This document shows, in pieces, positions 11,497-23,430 of a stretch of 64,000 nucleotides of DNA. The stretch is taken from the NCBI GenBank assembly GCA_950295325.1, contig OX485803.1:15314001-15378000 (forward strand), in the 5' to 3' direction. Origin of the DNA: Polytrichum commune. Taxonomy: Eukaryota > Streptophyta > Polytrichopsida > Polytrichales > Polytrichaceae. Each line of letters starts with the position of its first letter. The stretch's first letter is position 1. A model generated the notes under the pieces. It was not told where the DNA came from, ran no database searches, and was given only the letters and a program-made list of their open reading frames with translations. Both the position numbers and the translations under genes were made by a program.

Positions 11497-11995
11497 GGGC
11501 CACTTCACACACGAGCCAAGAGCCGTGACCTTGGAATTGTGAGAGCCCAAAAGAAAGTGTCCAAAGGCCGTCCCACCGCACCTCCAAAATCATCTAGTGT
11601 GATCACGGACCCTCAAGTGTAGTGTGAAGTCATATGTGACTAGGCCCTCAACCAAATGCTATTTCAATGAATTTCTGTTTTTGTGGGTCCTCACACATGA
11701 TAACATAGAATAAATCAACAGTCGTGAGTGTTTGGAGTGCTATGGTCTCCTGGTTTTGTGTTAGGCCTGCCTCCAAGAGGTGGTTTTTGAGAATAGTCCA
11801 AGTGACCATGAAACATGATCCGTTCGATGCCATGTAGGAATCCATGTGGACTTTACATCCATCGTGTAGTCACATACTCCGTTGGTCCCTCAAGCGTAGT
11901 GTGAAGCGAACTTGGACCGGCTCCGCCCTTTCCACCAATGAGAGTGCTTGAAGTGTAATGGTCCCGGGCTCTCAGTCTTGTGAGTGAAGTGGCCC
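11497..11995. mobile_element. Harbinger-type MITE family M, copy 1 (499 bp)
   Basis: Terminal inverted repeats GGGCCACTTCACACACGAG and the inverse at the right end, flanked by TTA on both sides (11494-11496, 11996-11998). Three-base TTA/TAA duplications with GGGC ends are typical of PIF/Harbinger (Tourist) elements. No transposase frame. Confidence 0.85.
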
Positions 11996-11998
11996 TTA

Positions 11999-13440
11999 TG
12001 CTTCCTCAATCATGCAAGGTAAGCCAAGGTGGTGATGTATTGGAATGGCCATTGTCATTTTTACAAAATAAGTAAATTTGTGGACATTTTTCACCATGTA
12101 TCTAAGTAGTTGTCTTTTTTTATAAAGTTTGATTGATGTCATCCCAACACCTATGATGAAAGTTAGAGAAGAATTCCGAAAAGAATGGATTGAGTGCTCA
12201 AGAGAGAGTATCTTTGATATGAGATTTGAAGTAAAGAGTTGGCAAAGTTTTGTCACATCTATTTACATGAGCTTTCGCGCATCTGCTAATCAAACCATCA
12301 ACATAGGATTTGAGTTTTGCTTGTTTTTTATAGAGTTATTTGTAAAATCTTCCAAACATGAGGACCTCCTCCACTAGATCTTCTTGAATAGGTATGTTCT
12401 GCCCACTCTGGCCATTTGTTGGATTTGTTTTCTTAGCCATATTAGAAGTTGTTGGGTCGTGTGTCATCATGGGCGGTAAGAATCATCAACATCAAAGATC
12501 GGTTTGTCTAAGAAGTAGTTCTCCCATAGCAAGACATTGTGCATCTCAACCCTTCTTCATTTGTTCTCTCCCCTTTTAGGTTGAATCCCTCCACGAACCC
12601 AGGGTTCACGCTCATTAAAGTCATCAACTAACCCAAATGCTTAGAAGTATCAAAATGCCAAATGTTTGCAGGTCCATTGCTCATGCTCTTAGAGCCCACA
12701 CATAACTAGAGTGGAAGAAACCCAATTGAGCTTGGTTTATCAAGGATACAACTCTAATATATTTTTGTGTCTTCAAATTACTGTTCATTTGGGGAGGAGG
12801 GCCAGGGGGGGGCTCATTATGCTAGCAATTCTTTCATTATGAAGAATGTCAAGAAGAAAGTTGTGATTGGAGTTTGTGTGCTCTTGAGATCTCCAATCAA
12901 AAGTGCATGTTTTTTATTCGTAAAGCGATACCGCATGTGGTGGTGGTGAGGGGAGGGTTGTTTTTAGGTTAACGTAATTTTCAACCAACGCCAAACCTCT
13001 AGTTTAATATTAGTGTGGGGCCACATTAAGTGTTTAATTTGTAAATAAAATAAAACAAATGACGTGGGTGATTTTTTTATGATATGCTACTTTTGTTCTT
13101 GAACCATGTTGGCATAAAGCTTTGTCCATTTGGTCAAAAGTCTTTGTAAAGAAGTAAGGAAAACCCATCATCATGGGCCCACATTATTTCCACCTTGACT
13201 TATAGACAGTCGGAATGGCCCACACTAGTTATCTCCACATCGTTTTTTCATCCAAACTAATAGGACAATCTAGTGTAGCTAACCACACAAGAGAAGTGAA
13301 CACGTAAGACACACGTATGTTAAAACCCACAACGGGGTTTCTCACATATGTGTCAATATGTGTTACGCCCTTTGACTTTTTGGATAACCCTAATACATGA
13401 CCTATTTGTGTTCCTTCCACATCTATTCTATAAGCCGCAT
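11999..13440. other. Intergenic, no gene recognised
   Basis: A stretch open from 12129 to 12377 has fairly normal amino-acid composition but no motif I know, and no clear splice context. The remainder has only short frames. Confidence 0.4.
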
Positions 13441-14010
13441 GTGTGATCTATCTTATGTGCACCGAGACGAGACAAAAAGGCTACCTATGCTTTCAACCAA
13501 CACTTTAGAAGATTCAAAGAGTCTCTCAAAGAAATCTCAAGGGCGTCAATATGTGTGCCCAATTCCAATGACGAGGCAAAGTTGCCGGTCTATGAGCTCT
13601 CTTGTTTGTGGAGTCACCAAAACCAAGAGGCTACCATACTTACCTTGAAAAGATATGAGTGACCTCATGAATGTGTTGGAGTCTATGATACTTCCAACAC
13701 CTTTCAAGCAAGCATTGAACCGTGTGTCGTTATAGCTTTTGTAAAACATCTACAAAAGCTTTATCACTTGGCGGGGCACTAGAGAATTTATGCGTGGAAG
13801 TACTTTATTGTTTGTGGAGTTGCAAACCAAGCGGCTACCATCTTAGGTGAGTCAAGTGATCTCATATACGTGTTGAATCTTTGAGATTTTTGAAGCTTTC
13901 AAGTGAGTATTGGTATATGTGCCATAGCTTTCGTCAACACGTAGAAAATATTTGTGACTCTTTTGGGGAACACTTGACAATTAATGTGTGAAAGAATTTA
14001 TTGTTTGTGG
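13441..14010 (+). repeat. ~190-bp degenerate tandem repeat, first block
   Basis: Units contain TTGTTTGTGGAGT, AAGCGGCTACCAT, GAGTGACCTCAT, CTTTCAAG and CATAGCTTTTGTAAA in constant order. Boundaries are roughly 13610, 13805 and 13990. The same unit resumes at 15766. Confidence 0.7.
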
Positions 14011-14549
14011 AGGGGGAATGTTATCATGTGAGTGGTAAGCATAATAAACAACATGAATAAAGGGGCACTTGGATCATATGACCGTGGAATTACGAGACAT
14101 TTTAGGAATGCACATGAAAATTACTGAGCCCAAATCCTCAACATTGGGAGGGTTTTAGAACGGGGAATGCTAGGGTATGAGCGATAACATATGAGCAGTG
14201 AGGAAGATAAAATATATGGACATATACCCACTAGTATCCTATACACGTGGTATTTTGGCATAGAGAATACCAAGTTTGTTCAGTAATATGAAAGAAATTA
14301 GTATTTAGCCAAATGAAATGTCTTACTATGCTTTGAATATTGACAAAGACGAGGTTGACTTGGTGGATAAGAATAACTTATCAAAATTATTGATGATTTG
14401 CCAATGCTCATCTCAAGATTCATATGTATTTTGGGTGACGTCCTCCATTTCCCTTGTGTAGACCAAATAAAATGCAAAAAATGGTTCCAAAAATGGGCAA
14501 AAGCTCGACTAGAAATACCCAAAAAATATTTTTCATAATTCTACATTTA

Positions 14550-15310
14550 GTATCCCCCCCCCCCCCCCATTGAGTTTCTCCCCATTGGAAAATGGTTTAG
14601 GGATTCCACTTTAGATTGGAAATGACCCTCTTGTAGATGAGATACCCATTTACCAAATTTTTTTTTTTTTAAATGAACCTCCAATAGTCAACAACAAAAC
14701 AAATGTTAAGGTCTCGAAGAACCACTATGTGTTGTCCAAATTGATTTTTCCTCATTGAAAAATCGTTCACAAGTTCCACTTTGGACTAGGAATGACTCTC
14801 TTGTTGACAAAATATCCACTTACAAAAGAAAAGAAAACTCCCAATATTCAACAAAAGCCTTGGGAAGTGTTGGGAGTGTCGTTTCTAAAGAACTTCAAAA
14901 AAAATAGTAAAATTTGGAACCAACCTCAATGTTCTCAAAATGTTGGAAATCACCCTCTCGGCATCAAGAGGATGTTTGTACAAAATTTGAGCAATTCTTA
15001 GGAGCCCTAAGAAGGCCTTAGGAAACGCTGAGAGCGTCATTTCTAACGAATCGACTTAGTAAAATTAACGAATCTTGAAAACTTAGTAAAGTTTGGAACT
15101 ATTTTCAATGTGCCCAAAATGATGGTAAACACCTTCTCAATGCCAAGAGGGTGTTTTTAAAAATAAAAATAAAACATTTTTTCAAGAAACCTAAGAAGGC
15201 CTTTGAAAGCATTAGGAACGTCATTTCTTTTTTTACTTTTTTTACATTAGTAGAATTTGGAACCAACTTCAATGTGTCCAAAATGTTGGAAAACACATTC
15301 TTGAGTGAAG
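14550..15310 (+). repeat. Degenerate tandem repeat interrupting the 190-bp array
   Basis: Repeated blocks carry CCCATTG(A/G)AAAAT with TTCCACTTT and AATGACYCTCTTG, and later TTTGGAACCAA(C)YTCAATGT, CAAAATGTTGGAAA and AAGAAGGCCTT. A C15 run lies at 14554-14568. Confidence 0.6.
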
Positions 15311-15765
15311 TGGATTGCAACATGAAAATCTTATAGATCTAATGTTAACATTGTGGCTACCAAGGATCATGAATGTAAAAAATAAAAAATCCAAAATCCA
15401 AAATCCAAATTTTTGCCAACGTCAACAAGATCACCCAAAAATCACATGTAGTTGTTGTTACAATTTCCACACAAAAATCTTGCAAGGGTTAGATGTACAA
15501 AATATAATGGAGGGTATGTTACCATGTCACTCTATGTTGGTGGTTGTTTTCTAGTGCGTCCACAAAGGAAGGCTTCTGTAATCTTTCCAAACAATTGAGA
15601 GCATGGCCTTTCTATTACAAACCATGAATTGGTCACATGCTTTTAGTAGGTTCTTACTACAAACAATTAGTATGTGTTGTGATATACATATGTGTTAAGG
15701 GGTATCTATTTGGGGGGGGGGGTATTATGTGAATGATCTTGATCTTCATTTGAATGCACCCAAGT

Positions 15766-16500
15766 GTTATACAAAAGCTACCGAACCAAGCGGCTACGAG
15801 GTAGCTACCATCTTAGGCTAGTTGAGTGACCTCACATACATGTCGAGTCTTTGATATTTCCAAAGATTTCAAGCAAGCATTGGTGCATGTGCCATAGCTT
15901 TTGTAAACATCTACAAAAGATTTGTGATCCACTTGGTGGGACGCTAGATAATTGATGTATGGAAGTATCTATTGTTTGTGGAGTCACCGAATCAAGCGGC
16001 TACCATCTTAGGCGAGTCAAGTGACCTCACATACATGTTGAGTCTTTGATATTTCCAAAGCTTTCAAATGAGCATTGGGATTAGTGCCATAACTTTTGTA
16101 AACATCTACAAAAGATTACTGACTCACTTGGTGGGACACCCAGATAAATGATGTGTAGAAGTATCTAATGTTTGTGGAGTCACCAAACCAAGCAACAACC
16201 TTGGGTGACTTGAGTTGCCTCATGAACATGTCAAGTCTTTGATATTTCCAAAAGCTTTTAAGCAAGCAATATTGAAACATGTGCCATAGCTTTTGTCTTC
16301 TACAAAAGGTTTGACCCTTGGTGGGGCTCTAGATAATCGATGTATAGACCGAACCAAGCGGCTACGTACCTTATTAGATGACTCATGTAACCTCATGATT
16401 ATGTTGAGTCTTTGATATTTTCAAAAGCTTTCAAGTGAGCAATATTGAAACATGAGCCACAAACTTTTGTTAATTTCATCAACAAAAGGCTACATGGGCC
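15766..16500 (+). repeat. ~190-bp degenerate tandem repeat, second block
   Basis: Units recur with AAGCGGCTAC near 15789, 15993 and 16354, and a mutated unit at 16188. TCTTTGATATTTCCAAAGC and ACTTTTGTAAACATCTACAAAAG occur in each. The last motif is a short palindrome. Confidence 0.75.
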
Positions 16501-16509
16501 TTGGGGGCA

Positions 16510-17798
16510 ATATGGAGAATCTGACACGAATTTTGATGCATATTGCACAAGAAAATTTACGCAACGTGGATGAGTCCGACACCCAAACCAAGCTAAAGTA
16601 AAGTTGGTCTTGCACCCAACGTGTTACATAGATATTCCTCCACTTAATAAATGTGTTTTTCAAAGGCACAAATCACCATGAGTCCACGTGATGACCACAT
16701 GCCAACCTACAAGCTTGTTTCATTCTATTTTTTGTAAGGTAGGAACGCCTATAATAAACACTTCGTGCACTTGAGAGCCTCCACCCTTAAACTTGGTCTA
16801 AGGAGATCCATGTGCAACTACTGTACACAATTTTTAACACGTCTCCACCAAGTCCTTTGAAAAAACTTATATTTGATGGGTTTGAAAAACTATCTAGTGC
16901 ATTATCTTATGCCAAGGAGAGGATGTGGACATAGTCATATGTGACATTGATGACCAATTTTACTATGTATGAATTTGCATCAAAGGGCACCCAAGTCTTG
17001 AATTTGAATATGGTTCATTATCATTCAACTATAGAAGTGCACTTGATGAATGTGTTAGTTCTGGATGGGGTCTAGTTTAGATAATTAACTTTATGTGGAA
17101 GTATGTAGCTCAAACACAAGTTTTTGTGCATGTAGAAGCCCAAAATTATAGTGCTTCTCAAATGTTAAGAGGCAAACTTGATTAAAAAAACACACAAAAA
17201 CTCACAAACCAATACAATTAAGCTTATGAAAGTATGACATTGTGTGATTTAAGTACACAATTAATCAAATAAGTTTTTTATTTGCGATCTAAAGTGGTTA
17301 CATATGGCCTCACCCTCAAGGTGGGTCAATGTTGAGTATTGATGCTTTTGTCTTCCTCAACTTATGAGTTGCATGTTTTCTCCTCATAATCATATAAGTT
17401 AACTAGTACACATTTAGACATATACAATTTCCTACTTTGGAACTAAAAATATTTAGTGTTGATAGAGTGTTAGAATTGGGTCACTTCAAGAATTGGACGG
17501 TTCTTTGCATAAGGGATTTCTATTTTCCAATTAGCCCACTTCCTCATAATTTATTTGGCAGTTTCTCAATTGGCAAGACCATTTCATTTTCACGAGTCAA
17601 AAATTATGGAGCTCACTTGAATACCTTATTCATAATCGCAATGAGAATTTCCATCCTTCTCAATGGACCATGTAGCCCCCCCCCCCCCCTCCCCACACTC
17701 CAAAAAAAATCATGTCAATTGTTGAACCTATAAGGCCGGTTCAAACAGGCACCCAAACAAAGCATGAAAAATGATACCCCAACTAGTATTTCATCCGC

Positions 17799-17837
<39 letters not shown>

Positions 17838-18870
17838 TCCAACATGCCAACAACCCCAACCAACCCTAATTGAACAAGCTTGAGTGTTCATCCACCGTAG
17901 AAGTTTGGAACCACCACCCATGCAAAGACCAAAAACTTCCCCATATTGTCCACAAGTTGGCTACATTGGTCTATGACATGGTAGGTTGAAGAAGTGGACA
18001 AACCCTAGGTATGAACAACACATTAGATAAAGTTGTTTTTTTAGCCAATGACATTAGACAATCTTTTGTCCATGCGCTCATCTAAATTGGACCTAATAGT
18101 TTTATTATTATTATTATTATATTTTATTATATTTTAAATGAACACACACTTCAATCTCTTTCAAACAAATGTCATTTCATTTTCATTTATTATATTAGAA
18201 AATAATGCATCCAGTTTAGATAAGTAACCGAATATGTAGACCCATTGTGTTGCTAACTTCTTCTTTTTTTATGTTTCGTAGTCCATCGAGAATTAGGTGG
18301 AAATAAGACCTCATACGAACTATAAATTTCCAACCGAGTAAGTTTGAAAAGGCTATCGTCTCGAGATATCATAAAATAGTGATAGGAAGGATCATACTCT
18401 AATAGAAACATACATGATCCTTGATATCTACACATGTTTTTGAGGAGGCTTTTGAGGAGGCTTTTGAGGATCCTTGATATAAGGCTAGGATTTCAAGTGG
18501 AGGTCCCCATAACATATTTGTTTGTAATACCTGAACATTGCTAGATTTTGTAACTTGTAGTCATCTTGAATTAAATATCAAGCACATATTGTATCTTGAA
18601 TTATTTATGTATGATACATAATTGCAAAAAAATTACCTCATATTTGAATAGTTGTATTACCTCTAGAGTGATTGTATTGGATGGTATTTACTCTTGCACA
18701 ACTTCAATGTTGAAGTTTGGTTGTGATCTCACTTGCTTGGACAACAAGGAGTGATTCCTTGGCCCTGAATGTGTTACCACTTGCTAAATTTGTCGCTCAA
18801 TTCTATAGCCTCTTTGCATGTGAAGTTGTTGAGATATTGTTGCAAGTTTGAGCTAGGGTTTGTGATAAGA
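16510..18870. other. Intergenic with simple repeats
   Basis: No gene recognised. Contains a C run at 17676-17689, a (TA)n microsatellite at 17802-17834, a short (TTA)n at about 18103-18120, and a triple TTTTGAGGAGGC-type repeat at about 18437-18470. Confidence 0.5.
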
Positions 18871-18878
18871 GAGTTGGA

Positions 18879-20160
18879 ATGATTTGTTATCTTGTTCCAC
18901 TACAATCATTACCATCACAAGTGATGATTGGACAAGCAATACAATCAACCCACTTCAACAACCGAACGTCACCCCTATACTTAATTACTCTTCCACCCGT
19001 CACCTTACAATACACCACGACCCTACCTTCTTCCCCACCTACTATAACCATAAAGAATCACTACTCACATCCATTCTAATACTCTCCCACACAACCACTC
19101 CACCACGAATATCCACCTTCCACTGACAAATCCCCACAACAAACAGTGGAACAACCCCTCATCTTGGAGCACCTCCATCCACCTCATGGGCCATCAAACA
19201 ACATATTGGCCATCTATCCCCCCGACCTCCACACAACATGATGGCTCAGTTCACAACCTCAAAAGCTATCTAGATAAAGAGCACATGAGTGCACTCATCT
19301 CCCATGCAAAATATACACTACCCTATAGACAAATGGCTCTCTAACATTAATGTATGCATAAAATGGTCAAACCTATTATGGGATGCCCCTTGGATCACTA
19401 ACGCACAAATTACACAAACCCTCAAATTTCAACATGCACGATATTTAGGGAACTACGGGGAAAAAAAACATATCCTTAAACAAGACATATCCCCAGCATG
19501 TAGCTTATGCACATCCCTCTGAAATGTCACATGCCTCCACCTACTATCATGTTGCACAAATAAGCATATAAACAACCTAAGAACAAACTGACGTAATAAA
19601 GCAGTACCCGTCCTAGCAAACACACTACTTGTCCATCCCCACAACACGATGCTTTACCCTAATTATCGAAAGCAAAACTAATGACCGCACTTGACAACAC
19701 CGTCCCCTTGTGGCTACTCCCATGCACATTCACATATGAAGATGTAAATGCCCAACCATGACTTCAGCCACATATACTATGCCTCTTAGGAGCCACACTT
19801 ACAACTAATCAACCCTTCACACCTAGCCTAGACCTCAAAGTACAAAGATTTGAATTCATTCACTACAATGATTAGTTATTTTCCAAAGCTACACACCAAA
19901 AACTAGATAAATACATCATTCTACGCCCACTCCTATCCCGATTAGGGTGGACAATACTACCACCGATTATAATCATGCCATGAACATGAGGCACTATCCA
20001 CACAACAACTACTAAACAACTCCAAGACCTACATATCCCCAAGTCCAAAATCCATAAATTAATGGAATCCTTCTCAAAAATTGCTATAAGGTACCCAACA
20101 CACATTATTCTAAACAAAAGGAAATTAGAAAAGAAACAAGCCCCAATCCCACTCGACTAA
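18879..20160 (+). pseudogene. Decayed LINE reverse-transcriptase ORF, C-terminal part
   Basis: Translations in shifting frames resemble the C-terminal region of plant non-LTR retrotransposon polyproteins. They include WNxPWITNAQITQTLKFQHARY-like sequence, a CCHC-type patch (ACSLC at about 19494-19510, then HLLSCC), RNKAV, a region like RPLLSRLGW, and the terminal KRKLEKKQAP before TAA at 20158-20160. It has several stops and at least one frameshift. Upstream reverse-transcriptase catalytic motifs are not visible, so this is a 5'-truncated dead copy. Confidence 0.72.
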
Positions 20161-20581
20161 ACTACCCACTAGTGCTAAAACTTAAAACTAACATAAAACA
20201 CACATACATGACACCAACCACACGGTCGACCTATAAAAATAGGCACTAAGCCACTCCCACTCCCATGCCCACATAGGCGTGAGAAGGAGCTAGTGAATGT
20301 ACATCGCATGTCAGTGTAAAAACATTGATGTTATTTTTTCTTTTTTTCTTTTTTTCTTTCTTGTGAATGAAGCTAGAGCAATTGGGTCAGTCTTGTAAGC
20401 ACGCGTGTTATCAAGGAGTGTATCCTTGACTTTGGTTGCTAACTTGTCTTGTGTGCCGAACATCTGGCAAAATTGTGATTTAAAACTATAGTTTTGGTGA
20501 ATATGAACAGACAATGAAGACTCCTCTATGTTGTAACTATTGTTTGGGATCATTCCAATTACTTGTTGACTTTTGAGGAAC

Positions 20582-20622
<41 letters not shown>

Positions 20623-21132
20623 GGTCTGATAAAGTAAGTATTGGGGAAGAGAGGTGAATCTTTGATTCCAGAGCAGTTAATTACTTGGTTGAGGGGTTGA
20701 TCACACCGCCCATTTCTGACACCATCCATCAGCATCTCCGACTGTAATAGTGTGAAAAGTGTTGGGTCATCATCTATTTCTCAACATAATCCCCAACAAT
20801 TTCACGGGCGGAACCGGATGGAAAGTTTAGTGTGATCGGGACATGAATCTCTTAAATTCAATACAATGTTTTGAATGTAGTGCATTTATGTCTCTTGACT
20901 GAGTTACTATAAATGAATGTGAATTTTGTATCCAAGTTGTAGTAGCTTTGAGAAAAATTGAAGGTGTCAATTTTCGATAATTTCTTGCCAGAAAATTGAT
21001 TGCAAGCAACAACATCTTTAGCGGATGGTCACAACAACATAATTAGATTGCCTGTGAATGTTGAAGGCTTGAAAAGGCCATTGTTGTTGTACTATTGGGA
21101 AAGTTTCCTCGTGACAAATTGATAGAAGAGTC
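20161..21132. other. 3' flank of the LINE and intergenic sequence
   Basis: A (TTTTTTC)n-like pyrimidine tract near 20333-20362 may mark the LINE 3' end. A (GA)n microsatellite lies at 20584-20620. No gene seen. Confidence 0.5.
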
Positions 21133-21135
21133 TAA

Positions 21136-21660
21136 GGGCGGGTTTAGACTTGGAGTCAAGGCTCAAAAATGGGTTGGGGTGAAAGAAATCCACTCCTCTC
21201 ATTGGTAGAGGTTGGGACTCGCCTCTTCAAGTTTACACCATGAGTTGGGGCCAATTAACAAATAAATTATTTTATTCACCATGACAATGGCCTCAAGCCT
21301 TGGAAAAGAGAGCTCCCAACCTTGTGGAATCTTTCCCTCTAGTTGAGGCCATTGTCAGAGCTTTTATTTGCTTGTGGTAGTTTATTCTTTGAGCATTGAA
21401 TAGGAGGGGATAAATTCTAAATTTATTATACTTTAATCATTATCCATAGAATAGTTCATGAGTACGTTGGAACCTCTCATAACCCTCTCATAATTGCAGC
21501 CTCCAAATGGCCCCAACCCCACCTAAATAGGTTTACACATGAAAGCAATGAATGGAGTTAGATTACATTCTTATTAATGGCCTTGGGGCCCATTTGCATG
21601 CCACATGGGACATATTGGCCTTTGTTCACAATGGCCTTGGCCCCAAGTCTAAACATGCCC
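21136..21660. mobile_element. Harbinger-type MITE family H1 (525 bp)
   Basis: Left end GGGCGGGTTTAGACTTGG and right end CCAAGTCTAAACATGCCC, flanked by TAA at 21133-21135 and 21661-21663. No coding content. Confidence 0.85.
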
Positions 21661-21663
21661 TAA

Positions 21664-22737
21664 GTAAGAAGTTTGAGTATCAGATGAAGGCATTGTTTGG
21701 TTAACAATATGACTGGTACCTTTCACATGTAAATGCAGTGTAATTGTTGGATAATATGCACAATCAAGGAATTCAAAAACTGAAAAGGATGTGGACTTTA
21801 ATAATCATGAATTCCCTATTTTTTTCCTTCTTCACCTTTGGCAGAAATTGATCGAAATGGCAGCCTAGTAAGACCGTTGGCTATGAAGAGTCAAGGAAGA
21901 GTGTGAAACAACAAGACAACTATGTACGCTAGACTATAGTAAGTGCAAAATGATAATTGGTTGTCCTAGTGCGGTTTCATTATGATATGTTAGAGTGGAG
22001 ACCTTGAATTAATCAAGCCATGCTGGCTAAAAATACATTAGTCAATAGCCTTGAAAGTATTATAAATGGGATGAGTATTCGAATGTGCAGTGGATCAAAA
22101 GGACGAGAATACCCAATTTAAAATGATAAATTAACGAACCATGCCATGATCTACTAATCCGTATTTGTGGATTGGCATATGATTGCAATGAATGGTCATT
22201 ATGGTTACTCTAGCCGAGACTAGGTAAAAGTCCAATGTCTGACAACATAATTAAAACAAGAATCAATCAAGGAAAGCTGAAAATCCTATAAGGATGATTG
22301 CACTGCACCTTCAAGTTACAATAAATAAGCTTAATTAATAAAGACCATTGACTACACCAAAATGGGATATTGCATGCAAAACAATTAATGATGTTTGTGC
22401 CTATGATTGAGCACTTCACAAGGTCTAAATAAAATGAACTCACCGCCAAATTATTGACAGGGTAAAATGTGAGTACGCATCCCATTTAAATGGGAGTACA
22501 CATTTAAATGAGAGTACGCATTTAAATGTGTACTCCCATTTAGATGATACATTTAAATGTGTGTTGACGAGTACATGTGAATACCAATGACTGCCACATT
22601 TGCATGTATTGTTGACGAGAGATCTTGAAGTCTTTGTCTCATAAATAATTCAAATTATTGTTAGTTCAAATTCAAAATGATCTGAAATCAACATGTGTTT
22701 ACCCTAAAATAAACTTGTTTGAGACACCTACAATAAT
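21664..22737. other. Intergenic with a palindromic cluster
   Basis: At 22460-22575 the block GAGTACGCA / CATTTAAATG / GTACTCCCATTTA repeats in both orientations, giving a cluster of short palindromes. GAGTACGCATCC resembles the end of the pogo-type element that starts at 22738, so it may be a related terminal remnant. Confidence 0.5.
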
Positions 22738-23364
22738 CTCCCACTTAAGTACACACCCGTTTTAAGTACGCATCCCAGTTAATGCGCAATTTTTTTGACA
22801 AAAATTAGGATTCATACTTTATTGTTTGAAAATGTCATGCAGAGTCATTTGCCACGAATGCATGATTTTTTTACTCTTGACATTCAATGTCAATTTGTTA
22901 ACGTTTCGTTGAAACGTTTCAAACGATCGTCGCAACTCATCATACATTTGTCCATCTTTTGTTTCAACATCGGAGCAAAGCAATTGGTCCTCAACGTCGA
23001 GGATAGTGTTGTGTAGAGCTTCAAAGCCTTCGAAGTCAGTAGCACTTTCAGATTCAACAAATGTCTCAATAGGCTGGATTTCGTTGCAATATGTTCTCCC
23101 GATTGTCCCAGACTTTCCGGACGGCACCTTCAGTGACTTCATACTCTTGCCCCAACGCCCGTTTGCTCAGCACGTTATGTTTGTGCAACTTTGCAATGAA
23201 TTCACATCGTTGAGCTTCAGTCAAGCGGGTTGCCTCAAGTTTCATTCATTTCCCGTTGCAATTCATCAAATCAAAAGGTCTAGAAAGCAATATGAGTAAA
23301 GTACACACCTACCAACTAAGTGCGCACCAACGACTCCGATTCAAAATGCGTACTTAAGCAGGAG
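22738..23364. mobile_element. Internally deleted pogo/CENP-B-like DNA transposon
   Basis: Terminal inverted repeats CTCCCACTTAAGTACACA (left) and, reversed, CTCCTGCTTAAGTACGCA (right) enclose minus-strand coding remains: a helix-turn-helix domain and a C-terminal tail, with no DDE catalytic core. At ~625 bp it is far shorter than an autonomous element. Confidence 0.72.
22819..23245 (-). pseudogene. Broken pogo/Tigger-type transposase: N-terminal HTH joined to C-terminal tail
   Basis: From ATG at 23245 the frame reads RLTEAQRCEFIAKLHKHNVL, then SKRALGQEYEVTEGAVRKVW and DNRENIL. This is the CENP-B N-terminal/Psq-type helix-turn-helix of pogo-like transposases. It stops at 23068-23066. The neighbouring frame then continues to 22819 with an acidic segment (TFVESESATDFEGFEALH) and a basic C-terminus. 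The frame change and the lack of a DDE domain make it non-functional as a transposase. The DNA-binding half alone could still be translated. Confidence 0.7.
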
Positions 23365-23430
23365 AATTTAAATGTTGATCATACGAAAATCACCTTAATA
23401 CCTTGGGTGTTTTTCCTAACCAAAATCTAA

